Shown one piece after another: positions 1 to 7,253 of a stretch of DNA of 64,000 bases; positions within the stretch are counted from its first letter, which is position 1; every line of letters begins with the position of its first letter. A program made the translations under genes and the position numbers. Below the pieces are notes generated by a model. It saw only the letters and a list, made by a program, of their open reading frames with translations, was not told the DNA's origin and did not search any database. Source of the stretch: JAJEEA01 sp965116765 (GTDB lineage Bacteria; Acidobacteriota; Vicinamibacteria; Vicinamibacterales; UBA8438); assembly GCA_965116765.1 (NCBI GenBank), contig OZ220718.1, forward strand, positions 1,860,001-1,924,000, in the 5' to 3' direction.

Positions 1-1873
1 CGAACATCTCGTAGAGGCGCAGGGCATCGGCCCCGTACTGGGCAATCATCTGGTCGGGGTCGACGACGTTGCCCTTCGACTTCGACATCACCGCGCCGTC
101 GCGCAGCACCATCCCCTGGGTCAGGAGCCGCGTGAACGGCTCGTCGTGGTCGACCATCCCGAGGTCCCTGAACACCCGGCAGAAGAACCGGGAGTAGATC
201 AGGTGCAGGATGGCGTGCTCGACCCCGCCGATGTAGAAGTCGACCGGCCCCCAGTAACGGACCGTCTCGGGGTCGAAGGCCCGCTCGCCGTTCGTCGGGT
301 CGCAGTAGCGGTAGAAGTACCACGAAGAGTCCACGAACGTGTCCATCGTGTCGGTCTCGCGGCGCGCCGGCCGCCCGCACGACGGACAGGTGGTGTCGAC
401 GAACTCGGGAATCTGCGCGAGGGGCGAGTCTCCCCGCCCGCTGAACTCGGCCACCTTCGGCAGCTCGACCGGGAGGTCCGCGTCGGGCACCGGCTGCAGG
501 CCGCAGGCCCCGCAGTGGATGATGGGAATCGGCGTGCCCCAGTAGCGCTGCCGCGAGATGCCCCAGTCCTTGAGCCGGAACTGCACGGCGGCGCGTCCGA
601 ACCCCCGCTCCTCGGCCGACCGCGCCATCTCGGCCGGGGCGTCGGCGGTGGAACGTCCCGTGAACTCGCCGGAGCCCACCAGCACCCCCGGCCCCGCCCA
701 GGCGGCGTCCAGCGTCGCCCCGTCGAGCGGCGCGTCGCCGCCCGCGTCCCCGGGCTGGATGACGACCTCGACCGGGAGGCCGTACTTGCGGGCGAACTCG
801 AAGTCTCGCTGGTCGTGGGCGGGTACCGCCATCACCGCGCCGGTGCCGTACTCGGCGAGCACGAAGTTGGCGATCCAGATGGGCACCGGCCGCCCCGTGA
901 ACGGGTTGATGCAGCGGCGTCCGGTGTCGAAGCCCTCCTTCTCGACGGCCCCGGTGAGACGGTCGGTCCGGTCGAGCGCCCGGAACTCCTGCACCTGCCT
1001 CTGCAGCCCGGCCGGGTCGGGGGCCTCGTCGACGAAGCGGGCCACCAGGGGATGCTCCGGCGCCAGCAGGACGAAGGTGGCCCCGAAGATGGTGTCGATG
1101 CGGGTCGTGAAGACCTCGATATCGGCTGCCGCGTCCCCGCCGGCCGGCGCCTCCGGCCCCGCCGGCTCGACCGCGAACCGGACCCGCGCCCCCTCGGAGC
1201 GGCCGATCCAGTTCCGCTGCATCGTCAGCACCTTGGCGGGCCACTCGTCGAGCCGCTCGATGCCGTCGAGCAGGCCGTCGGCGTGCTCGGTGATGCGCAG
1301 GAACCACTGGTCGAGGTCGCGCGGCTCGACCGCATACCCGCAGCGCCAGCAGCCCCCGTCGACCACCTGCTCGTTGGCGAGCACCGTCGCGCAGTCCGGG
1401 CACCAGTTCACCGTCGAGCGGCGCCGGTAGGCGAGGCCGCGCTCGAACATCCGCAGGAACAGCCACTGGTTCCACCGGTAGTAGGCGGCCTCGCACGTCG
1501 CGAGCTCGCGCTCCCAGGCATAGCTGATGCCGAGGCGCTGGAGCTGCCCCTTCATGTGGGCGATGTTGTCGAGGGTCCAGGTCTCGGGGTGCGACCGGTT
1601 CTTGATGGCGGCGTTCTCGGCCGGCAGCCCGAAGGCGTCCCAGCCGAACGGGTGCAGGACGTTGAAGCCCCGCATGCGCTTCATGCGGGCGATGACGTCC
1701 CCGATCATGTAGTTGCGGACGTGTCCGACGTGGGCGTGCCCCGACGGATAGGCGAACATGACGAGGCAGTAGTACTTGGGGCGCCCCGGCTCCTCGGTCA
1801 CCTCGAAGGCGCGCTCGTCGGCCCAGCGCCGCTGCCACTTCTTCTCGATGGCCTGCGGATCGTAGTCGGACAC
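1..1873 (-). CDS. leuS: Leucyl-tRNA synthetase, C-terminus cut by window edge
   Basis: Class I aminoacyl-tRNA synthetase that charges tRNA-Leu with leucine in the cytoplasm. About 624 codons are present. The rest of the anticodon-binding region lies beyond base 1. The N-terminus (VSDYDPQAIEKKWQRRW) is typical of LeuRS. The HIGH-type motif HAHVGH is at about residues 46-51 and the KMSKS-type loop reads VMSKSKGNVV near residue 594, so its first Lys is Val. Between them lie the editing domain and a Cys-rich patch (NWCPDCATVL, GCWRCGY). The only good start in frame is GTG at 1873, without a clear ribosome site. It lies 90 bases downstream of the deacetylase gene on the same strand and may be co-transcribed with it. 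Identification is firm. Confidence 0.96.
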   Translation of the reverse strand, partial: MSDYDPQAIEKKWQRRWADERAFEVTEEPGRPKYYCLVMFAYPSGHAHVGHVRNYMIGDVIARMKRMRGFNVLHPFGWDAFGLPAENAAIKNRSHPETWTLDNIAHMKGQLQRLGISYAWERELATCEAAYYRWNQWLFLRMFERGLAYRRRSTVNWCPDCATVLANEQVVDGGCWRCGYAVEPRDLDQWFLRITEHADGLLDGIERLDEWPAKVLTMQRNWIGRSEGARVRFAVEPAGPEAPAGGDAAADIEVFTTRIDTIFGATFVLLAPEHPLVARFVDEAPDPAGLQRQVQEFRALDRTDRLTGAVEKEGFDTGRRCINPFTGRPVPIWIANFVLAEYGTGAVMAVPAHDQRDFEFARKYGLPVEVVIQPGDAGGDAPLDGATLDAAWAGPGVLVGSGEFTGRSTADAPAEMARSAEERGFGRAAVQFRLKDWGISRQRYWGTPIPIIHCGACGLQPVPDADLPVELPKVAEFSGRGDSPLAQIPEFVDTTCPSCGRPARRETDTMDTFVDSSWYFYRYCDPTNGERAFDPETVRYWGPVDFYIGGVEHAILHLIYSRFFCRVFRDLGMVDHDEPFTRLLTQGMVLRDGAVMSKSKGNVVDPDQMIAQYGADALRLYEMF

Positions 1874-1963
1874 GGTATGCAGCTTGGTTGGATGCGGGTC
1901 GGACCCGTGCGGAACGGGTGGTCGACACGATTATAGCAAGGCGGCCACGGCGCCCGGCCCCGG

Positions 1964-2986
1964 CTAACGCAGCTCGGCCCAGTACTGGGCGAGGGCCCGC
2001 CGCACCGCCGGAATCACCCCGTCGGCCCGGCTCGTGTCCCCGGCGATGGCGTCGGCCGGCGCCGGCGGTCCGGCCGACAGGCGCGCAAGCGTCGAGTCGA
2101 GGCAGGCCTCCAGCGCGCTCAGGTCGTACCCGCCCTCGGTCACCACCGCCAGCCGGCCGCCGCAACAGCCCGCGGCGAGACGGTGGACGTGGTCGGTCAT
2201 GGCGTCGAAGCCCGGGGTCGACACCTGCATGCCCCCCAGGGGGTCCCGCGCATGGGCGTCGAAGCCGGCCGACAGCAGGATGAGGTCGGGATCGAACCCG
2301 GCGACCACCGGCACGACCAGCTCGCGCATCGCGCGGTCGTAGTCGGCGTCTCCGCAGCCGGCCTCGAGCGGCACGTTCAGCGTGAAGCCGAGCCCGTCGC
2401 CCCGTCCCACGTCGCCCGCCGCGCCCGTCCCCGGATAGAAGGGGTACTGGTGGAGCGAGACGAACAGCACCGCGGGGTCGTCGTAGAACATCCACTGGGT
2501 GCCGTTCCCGTGGTGCACGTCGTAGTCGATGACCGCCACCCGGTCGAGCCCCGCCGCGCGCGCGGCCGCCGCCGCCACCGCCACGCTGTTGAACAGGCAG
2601 AAGCCCATGGCGCGGTCCGCCTCGGCGTGGTGGCCCGGCGGCCGCACCAGGGCCATGGCGGGCGCGCCGTCGGCGAGGGTGGACTCGACGGCGGCGACGA
2701 CGGCGCCGGCCGCCAGCAACGCCACCTCGTACGAGGTGTCCGACGTGTAGGTGTCGGGGTCGAGGCGCAGGCGCCGCCCCGCCGTGTCCGCGATGCGGTC
2801 GACGTAGGCGGGCCGGTGCACCCGGGTCAGCTCGCCGCGGGTCGCGGCGCGCGGCGGCGTCAGCACGCCGCCCCCCTCGACCCACCGCCGGGCCACCGCG
2901 GCCATGACCTCGCCCCGGGCCGGCCGCTCGGGATGGCCGCTCGGCGGCTGATGCTCGATGAACCGATCGCTGCCGATGAGAACCAT
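1964..2986 (-). CDS. Histone deacetylase family protein (AcuC/HDAC-like)
   Basis: Zinc-dependent amidohydrolase of the arginase/deacetylase fold, 340 aa. Family members remove acetyl groups from lysine, polyamines or similar amides. The HDAC signatures are all present: HPERP near residue 20, RPPGHH at 115-120, DYDVHHGNGT at 154-163 (zinc ligands Asp156 and His158), AGFDAH at 240-245 (Asp243) and GGYDLS at 285-290 with the catalytic Tyr. The start was placed at ATG 2986 because MVLIGSDRF opens the conserved domain, and the frame upstream is a basic, non-conserved stretch. It is the gene before leuS. The substrate cannot be told from sequence. Confidence 0.93.
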   Translation of the reverse strand: MVLIGSDRFIEHQPPSGHPERPARGEVMAAVARRWVEGGGVLTPPRAATRGELTRVHRPAYVDRIADTAGRRLRLDPDTYTSDTSYEVALLAAGAVVAAVESTLADGAPAMALVRPPGHHAEADRAMGFCLFNSVAVAAAAARAAGLDRVAVIDYDVHHGNGTQWMFYDDPAVLFVSLHQYPFYPGTGAAGDVGRGDGLGFTLNVPLEAGCGDADYDRAMRELVVPVVAGFDPDLILLSAGFDAHARDPLGGMQVSTPGFDAMTDHVHRLAAGCCGGRLAVVTEGGYDLSALEACLDSTLARLSAGPPAPADAIAGDTSRADGVIPAVRRALAQYWAELR

Positions 2987-3116
2987 AGGGGCACCCCTCC
3001 CGCGGTGACCCGTGCATGGTACGACAGCCGCCGAACGGCGCGCAAAAGGTCCCGGTGAACTTTCTCGGTTGAGTGCTCGTCTCATCCAATATATGCTTGT
3101 TAAACACTAAGGTTAC

Positions 3117-3145
3117 TTGACTTCGTCGAAATAACCTGCTACCGT
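3117..3145 (+). promoter_or_regulatory. Candidate sigma70-like promoter for hsp20
   Basis: TTGACT at 3117-3122 is followed after 17 bases by TACCGT at 3140-3145, in an AT-richer pocket (about 3085-3140) that stands out from the GC-rich surroundings. It lies about 80 bases before the Hsp20 start. No CIRCE or other heat-shock operator was recognised. Confidence 0.4.
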
Positions 3146-3227
3146 GTTGAATCAGGCCAGGACGGAAACGGACGAACGTCGACAGGATTCGCAACGGATC
3201 TCAATCACCATCCAAGGAGGAAACACC

Positions 3228-3701
3228 ATGTTGAGCATGACGCGCTGGAACCCGTTCGAGGAGCTCGGCACCCTGCACCGCGACATGGATCGCGTGTTCG
3301 GCCGCTACATCGGCTCGGACGGACCGACGGCGGGATCGGCCTGGACCCCGGCCACCGAGGTCCGCACCGGCGACGACGGCTGGAAGGTGCGGATGGCGCT
3401 GCCGGGAATCGACCCCGGCCAGGTCCACGTCGACCTGCACGGGGCCAGCCTGACCATCTCCGGGGAGCGGACGCGCACCGGGGAGAACGGCAACGGCTAC
3501 GCCTCGGAGATCCGCTACGGCCGCTTCGAGCGCGCGTTCACCCTGCCCGCCAAGGTCGACGCCGAGAAGGTCAGCGCCCACTACGAGAACGGCATGCTGG
3601 AGCTGACCCTGCCGCTGGCCGAGACCGCCCGGCCGCGGCGGATCGCGATCGGCACGACCACGCCGGTCGACACGGTGGCGGCCGAGGCCGTCGCCTCGTA
3701 A
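3228..3701 (+). CDS. Hsp20 family small heat shock protein
   Basis: ATP-independent holdase that binds unfolding proteins in the cytoplasm, 157 aa, the usual bacterial length. The N-terminal arm (MLSMTRWNPFEELGTLHRDM) is the classic class A/B small HSP opening. The alpha-crystallin domain runs from about residue 40 to 140, with GWKVRMALPGI and the conserved end motif ENGMLELTLP. The start at ATG 3228 has a textbook ribosome site, AAGGAGG, 7 bases upstream. An upstream in-frame start exists but lacks such a site. The gene stands alone, with its own promoter-like region and a strong hairpin after the stop. Confidence 0.95.
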   Translation: MLSMTRWNPFEELGTLHRDMDRVFGRYIGSDGPTAGSAWTPATEVRTGDDGWKVRMALPGIDPGQVHVDLHGASLTISGERTRTGENGNGYASEIRYGRFERAFTLPAKVDAEKVSAHYENGMLELTLPLAETARPRRIAIGTTTPVDTVAAEAVAS

Positions 3702-3725
3702 GCGGGCACGCAGCCGGCTACGTCA

Positions 3726-3757
3726 GGCCGCCCGGGGATGGAAGCCCCCGGGCGGCC
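3726..3757 (+). terminator. Hairpin terminator after hsp20
   Basis: Perfect 12-bp inverted repeat, GGCCGCCCGGGG at 3726-3737 and its complement at 3746-3757, with an 8-base loop, 25 bases after the Hsp20 stop. The U-tract is weak (GTTCGT), as is common in high-GC genomes. Confidence 0.7.
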
Positions 3758-3822
3758 GTTCGTACGTACAGGCGGGTTGCAGGCAGGCGACGCGTGGCGT
3801 GACCGGCGGGTAGAATGCGGCG

Positions 3823-4314
3823 ATGCTACGACACCTTCTCTTCGCGTATCAGTTCAACCTCGACCGCGGCCGGGTGATGGTGAAGGACCTCTCGGACGAG
3901 CAGATGGTCTGGCAGCCCCACGGGGTCGTCAACCATCCCGCGTGGATCCTCGGGCACCTCGCCCTGTCATCTGACGGGCTCGCGCGGCGCTACGGGCTCG
4001 AGTCGACGCTGCCGGCGGGGTGGAAGGACACGTTCGGGGCGGGGGGCATCCCGAGCGGCGCCGCCGCCGACTTCCCGGGCCGGGACCCGATTCTCGACGA
4101 GCTCGCCGCCCAGCACGCGCGGGTCGCCGAGGTCGTCGCCGCCGCCGACCCCGCCGTCTTCGAGACGCCGTTCCCCGACGAGCGCCGCCGGCAGACCTTC
4201 CCGACCCTCGGCGACTACACCGCGTTCGTCATGACCACGCACGAGGGCAGCCACATCGGCCAGATCGCGGCGTGGCGCCGCGCCATGGGCCTCGGGTCGG
4301 CGACCGGCATCTGA
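3823..4314 (+). CDS. DinB-like superfamily protein
   Basis: Small four-helix-bundle protein of the DinB/YfiT superfamily, 163 aa. Members are metal-binding thiol- or bacillithiol-dependent transferases or stress proteins, and the exact reaction is unknown here. Visible family marks are the N-terminal helix MLRHLLFAYQFN, the block WQPHGVVNHPAWILGHL, and near the end THEGSHIGQIAAWRRAMGL. The His residues in those blocks (NHP, GHL, EGSHIGQ) match the three-His metal site of the family. It starts at ATG 3823 and ends in a region of hairpins shared with the convergent cytochrome gene. Confidence 0.85.
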   Translation: MLRHLLFAYQFNLDRGRVMVKDLSDEQMVWQPHGVVNHPAWILGHLALSSDGLARRYGLESTLPAGWKDTFGAGGIPSGAAADFPGRDPILDELAAQHARVAEVVAAADPAVFETPFPDERRRQTFPTLGDYTAFVMTTHEGSHIGQIAAWRRAMGLGSATGI

Positions 4315-4350
4315 GCGGGATTCGGCGGGGACCGGGACAGCCGAGGAACG

Positions 4351-4370
4351 CGGGCTCGGCTCCGAGCCCG
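4351..4370. terminator. Hairpin between convergent dinB-like and cytochrome genes
   Basis: CGGGCTCGG at 4351-4359 pairs with CCGAGCCCG at 4362-4370. A second 7-bp hairpin (CGAGAGC/GCTCTCG) is at 4471-4487. Both lie in the 200-base convergent gap between stops at 4314 and 4516, so they could end transcripts from either side. No other content is seen in the gap. Confidence 0.45.
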
Positions 4371-4515
4371 GGACAGGCAGGACAGAGGGGCGGTCGGCAC
4401 GCCGGGGGGGAACCCCGGCCGGCGCGTCGACCGTCGCCTCTGGCAGCCCGTGGTGGCAGTCCCGCTGCTTCGAGAGCGATGCTCTCGGTGCAACGCGGGG
4501 CGCCACCACGAGTTG

Positions 4516-5499
4516 CTACGGCTCCAGGCTGGCCGTATAGGCCACGATGTCCACGATGTCCTCCAGGGTGAGGTCGGCCACCGCGGCGTCCATCAGGTCG
4601 GACCACGCGCCGTCGCGCACGCCGGTCTTCAGGTCGTGGAGCTGCCTCGCCATGTACGTCGGCGAGCGGCCGGCGAGGGCCGGCACCGGGCCGAGGCCGC
4701 GCAGGTCGGGGCCGTGACAGACGGTGCACGCCACCGAGTTGTCGCCGCCGGTGAGCACGATGCGGCGGCCCCGGCCCACCGCGCCCGACGGCACGTAGGC
4801 GATGAAGCCCGACGAGTCGTCGCGCAGCTTGGTCAGCTTCAGGTCCACTGGCGTCTCGACGACACGCGTGCCGATCGGCTCGACGGCGCCGCCCTCGACC
4901 ACCTCGTGTATCCATCCCGCGAACTGCGTCTCCGGCACCGCGTCGGTCTCGACCACCCGCACCCACGGCTTGAAGTCGATCGACGAGAAGTACTCGGCCG
5001 CGATGCGCGCCTCCTCGTCGGTGGCGGCCAGCCCGATGCGCTCCATGAACGCGGGCGGCCCCATGCGCGGCTCGCCGGGCCGGCGCCGGCCGTTCCGCCA
5101 GTCGGTCATCTGCTGCACGAGGTACTCGTAGGGCTGGCCGGCGAGGCCCGCGTTCTCGGGCTTGCCCTGTCCGTTCGGCAGGTGGCAGTAGCCGCACGCG
5201 ACGACGCCCTCGCCGCCGCCGCGGGCCACGACCTCGGGCATCGGCGGGTGGCCGTCCGGGTGCCAGTCGGGCGGTCCGTTGTCGATGGCGATGGCCGAGC
5301 GCGGCATCGACACGCTGGAGCCGGGCACCGTGACCACCTCGTCGGGGTCGAGGGCCTCGGCGACCACGTCCGGGTCGTTGAGCACGTAGGCCCACGGCAG
5401 GACCGCGGCGGCCCCCTCGGTCTCCTGCGCGTGCAGCTCCACGCCGGCTGCGAGCCCGGCCGCAGACAGCACCGCCACCCAGGCGCACATCTGTCGCAT
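4516..5499 (-). CDS. Secreted dihaem c-type cytochrome
   Basis: Periplasmic electron carrier with two covalently bound haems, 327 aa. A signal peptide (MRQMCAWVAVLSAAGLAAG) starts at ATG 5499, preceded by AGGAGGAGG. Haem sites are CGYCH at residues 102-106 and CTVCH at 258-262, each followed by LPNG- or GPDLRG-type cytochrome c sequence and by methionine-rich stretches (MGPPAFM, YMARQLHDLK) usual for axial ligands. The layout is that of tandem cytochrome c4/c553-like domains. It is divergent from the ECF sigma gene across about 150 bases. The partner enzyme is not adjacent; quinoproteins at 54.7-59 kb are possible donors, which is inference. Confidence 0.88.
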   Translation of the reverse strand: MRQMCAWVAVLSAAGLAAGVELHAQETEGAAAVLPWAYVLNDPDVVAEALDPDEVVTVPGSSVSMPRSAIAIDNGPPDWHPDGHPPMPEVVARGGGEGVVACGYCHLPNGQGKPENAGLAGQPYEYLVQQMTDWRNGRRRPGEPRMGPPAFMERIGLAATDEEARIAAEYFSSIDFKPWVRVVETDAVPETQFAGWIHEVVEGGAVEPIGTRVVETPVDLKLTKLRDDSSGFIAYVPSGAVGRGRRIVLTGGDNSVACTVCHGPDLRGLGPVPALAGRSPTYMARQLHDLKTGVRDGAWSDLMDAAVADLTLEDIVDIVAYTASLEP

Positions 5500-5651
5500 G
5501 GCGTCCTCCTCCTGGCCGCGCCCCCGCGGCGCGGCGATTCGTCTTCCTGCAGCCCGCTCATCATACACGCTGCGCGCGACTCGCTTCGCGGCAGCGTGGC
5601 CCGTCCGGCTTGCAACGTCTGGCCGTCTCGTATCACCTTGTCTCCAGGAAC

Positions 5652-6302
5652 ATGCAGCACGGCAGCCCGGAAACCGTCGCCTGCGGCTCCGATTGCCGCC
5701 CAACCGACCCTGCCAGGAGTCTGCCCCGTGCCACGGCGCAGACTCCTGGCGCGGCGATCTCGGACGGCGGCCTGGTGCGGCGCACGCTGGCGGGCGACCG
5801 CGATGGCTTCGGCGAGCTTCACCGCCGCTACTACGCGCGGGTCGTCGGCGTCGTCACCGGCATCCTGAAGGACCGCGCCCGAGCCGAGGAAGAGGTGCAG
5901 GAAGCCTACCTGACGGCCCTCGAGTCTCTCCCGCGCCTCGCCGACCGCGAGCGGTTCTATCCCTGGCTGCGCCGCATCGCGGTGAACCGCGCCATCGAGG
6001 CCATGCGAAGAACGCGGCGGCGCGAGCGGATCCGCGCCGAGCATTCCCGCACCGGCGCGGAAGAGCGTGGAGGCGGCGACGCGCTGGACGAGGTCATCCG
6101 AATCGAGGCGGGTCACCGCGTGCGGGCGGCCCTCGACCGCCTGCCGGAACGGCAACGGGCGGCGGTGGTCCTCCGGTTCTTCGATGGGCTCCCGATGCGC
6201 GAGATCGCCGAGATTCTCGGCTGCGAGCCGGTCACGGCCCGCACCCAGGTATTCCGCGGCCTGCAACGGTTGGGCACGCTGATGCGCGAGGAGGATCGAT
6301 GA
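5652..6302 (+). CDS. ECF-type RNA polymerase sigma factor
   Basis: Extracytoplasmic-function sigma-70 factor that directs RNA polymerase to a small regulon, about 216 aa. Region 2 is visible from LVRRTLAGDRDGFGELHRRYY to RFYPWLRRIAVNRAIEAMRR. Region 4 is the C-terminal HTH with LPERQRAAVVLRFFDGLPMREIAEILG and TARTQVFRGLQRL. The start is unsure. ATG 5652 is the best initiator, but the first ~38 residues are poorly conserved and overlap a dispersed palindromic repeat (5675-5749). ATG 5610 or an unrecognised later start are alternatives. Its stop overlaps the anti-sigma start (ATGA at 6299), which indicates translational coupling. Confidence 0.9.
   Translation: MQHGSPETVACGSDCRPTDPARSLPRATAQTPGAAISDGGLVRRTLAGDRDGFGELHRRYYARVVGVVTGILKDRARAEEEVQEAYLTALESLPRLADRERFYPWLRRIAVNRAIEAMRRTRRRERIRAEHSRTGAEERGGGDALDEVIRIEAGHRVRAALDRLPERQRAAVVLRFFDGLPMREIAEILGCEPVTARTQVFRGLQRLGTLMREEDR
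5675..5749 (+). repeat. Dispersed 75-bp palindromic element, copy 1
   Basis: Starts CGTCGCCTGCGGCTCCG and ends in a long hairpin: CCAGGAGTCTGC, then CCGT, a 3-base loop, ACGG, then GCAGACTCCTGG. It matches copy 2 (29119-29193) at 67 of 75 positions without gaps. It sits in the presumed 5' part of the sigma factor gene, so it is either leader RNA or has been captured as coding sequence. Confidence 0.8.
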
Positions 6303-7240
6303 GCCGCAAGGAACCCACCGTCGCGTGTCCGGAGCGCGAGCCCGACCTCGAGGCCTGCCTCCTCGGAACCCTCGATGGACTGCGGCGGTCCCGGTTGGAA
6401 GGGCACCTGGACACGTGCCCCGCCTGCAGGCGCGCCCTGGCCGAGGCGCGAGCCGGCCTGCAGGCGCTCCGGGCGCTGGCCGAGGCGCCCGCCCCGTTCC
6501 TCTGCAGCGAGGTCCCGGGCATCGAAGCGCGGCGCGGCGACGTGCTCGCCGGAGGTGCGTTGCCGTCGATCGCGCCGGAGGGCGGGCCCGACGAGCTGGC
6601 CGATCCGAGGAGGCGCGGTCCGGACGGCGAGGCATTGCCGCCGACCGCGCCGGAGAGTGGGCGTGACGGAGGGCATGACGCAAGGGCCGCCACCCGCTGG
6701 CCGCCCTGGTCCCGGTGGGCCGCGGCCGCGGCGCTGCTGCTGGTCGGGGTCGCCGTGGGCCGTTGGACGCTTCCCGGTGGCGAGGGCCCCACGGCGCGGT
6801 CCGACCCGCCGCGGGACGCGTGGATACAGCCGGCGCAGATCGAGGCGCTGGCCCGGGCCGAGGTGCTTCTCGATCTGGGAGTGCCGTGGCTGGAGAACCT
6901 GCAAGCGGTGCTCACCGGCGTCATCGACGCGACGGAGACCGGCGCGCCGGAGGCGCACCTTCGAGAGCTGCGCCAGCAGGCCCGGCGCCTCGTTCTCGAC
7001 GGGCGGAAGCTGCGCGCGGCGCTCGATGCGGAGCAGGACGCCGAGCTGCTCGCCACCGTCGTCCACGCCGAGGTGTTCCTGGAGGAAGTGGCGGCGTTCG
7101 AGCCCGGGCGCGCCCCGGACTTCTTCACGCCGTCCGAGCTGTCCGACCTTCGAGCCGGGTTTGCCGCCGCCGACGCGCGGGGCGCCGCCGACCGCGCGCT
7201 CCTCGCCTCGGGGTGGATCGCCTCGGAGAGCGGACTGTGA
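6299..7240 (+). CDS. Membrane anti-sigma factor with zinc-finger domain
   Basis: Likely holds the upstream ECF sigma factor at the membrane until a signal arrives, 313 aa. The N-terminus has the ZAS signature: His36, Cys40 and Cys43 in GHLDTCPAC. A Pro/Gly-rich linker (about residues 65-130) contains an internal duplication (GALPSIAPEGGPDE and EALPPTAPESGRDG). One transmembrane segment (AAAAALLLVGVAVG) lies near 140-155. The outer part is helical, about 155 aa, with no known domain. The start codon overlaps the sigma stop (ATGA). The exported HEAT-repeat protein follows after 13 bases, so the three form one operon. Confidence 0.88.
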   Translation: MSRKEPTVACPEREPDLEACLLGTLDGLRRSRLEGHLDTCPACRRALAEARAGLQALRALAEAPAPFLCSEVPGIEARRGDVLAGGALPSIAPEGGPDELADPRRRGPDGEALPPTAPESGRDGGHDARAATRWPPWSRWAAAAALLLVGVAVGRWTLPGGEGPTARSDPPRDAWIQPAQIEALARAEVLLDLGVPWLENLQAVLTGVIDATETGAPEAHLRELRQQARRLVLDGRKLRAALDAEQDAELLATVVHAEVFLEEVAAFEPGRAPDFFTPSELSDLRAGFAAADARGAADRALLASGWIASESGL

Positions 7241-7253
7241 AGGGAGAGAGACG

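Noticed and set aside
146..1936. Long plus-strand open frame opposite leuS
   Set aside because: Arg/Gly/Pro-rich translation without domains; the minus strand carries clear LeuRS motifs. It is a mirror of GC-rich codon usage.
3071..3111. CIRCE heat-shock operator before hsp20
   Set aside because: GAGTGCT is present but the required inverted partner TTAGCACTC at nine-base spacing is not.
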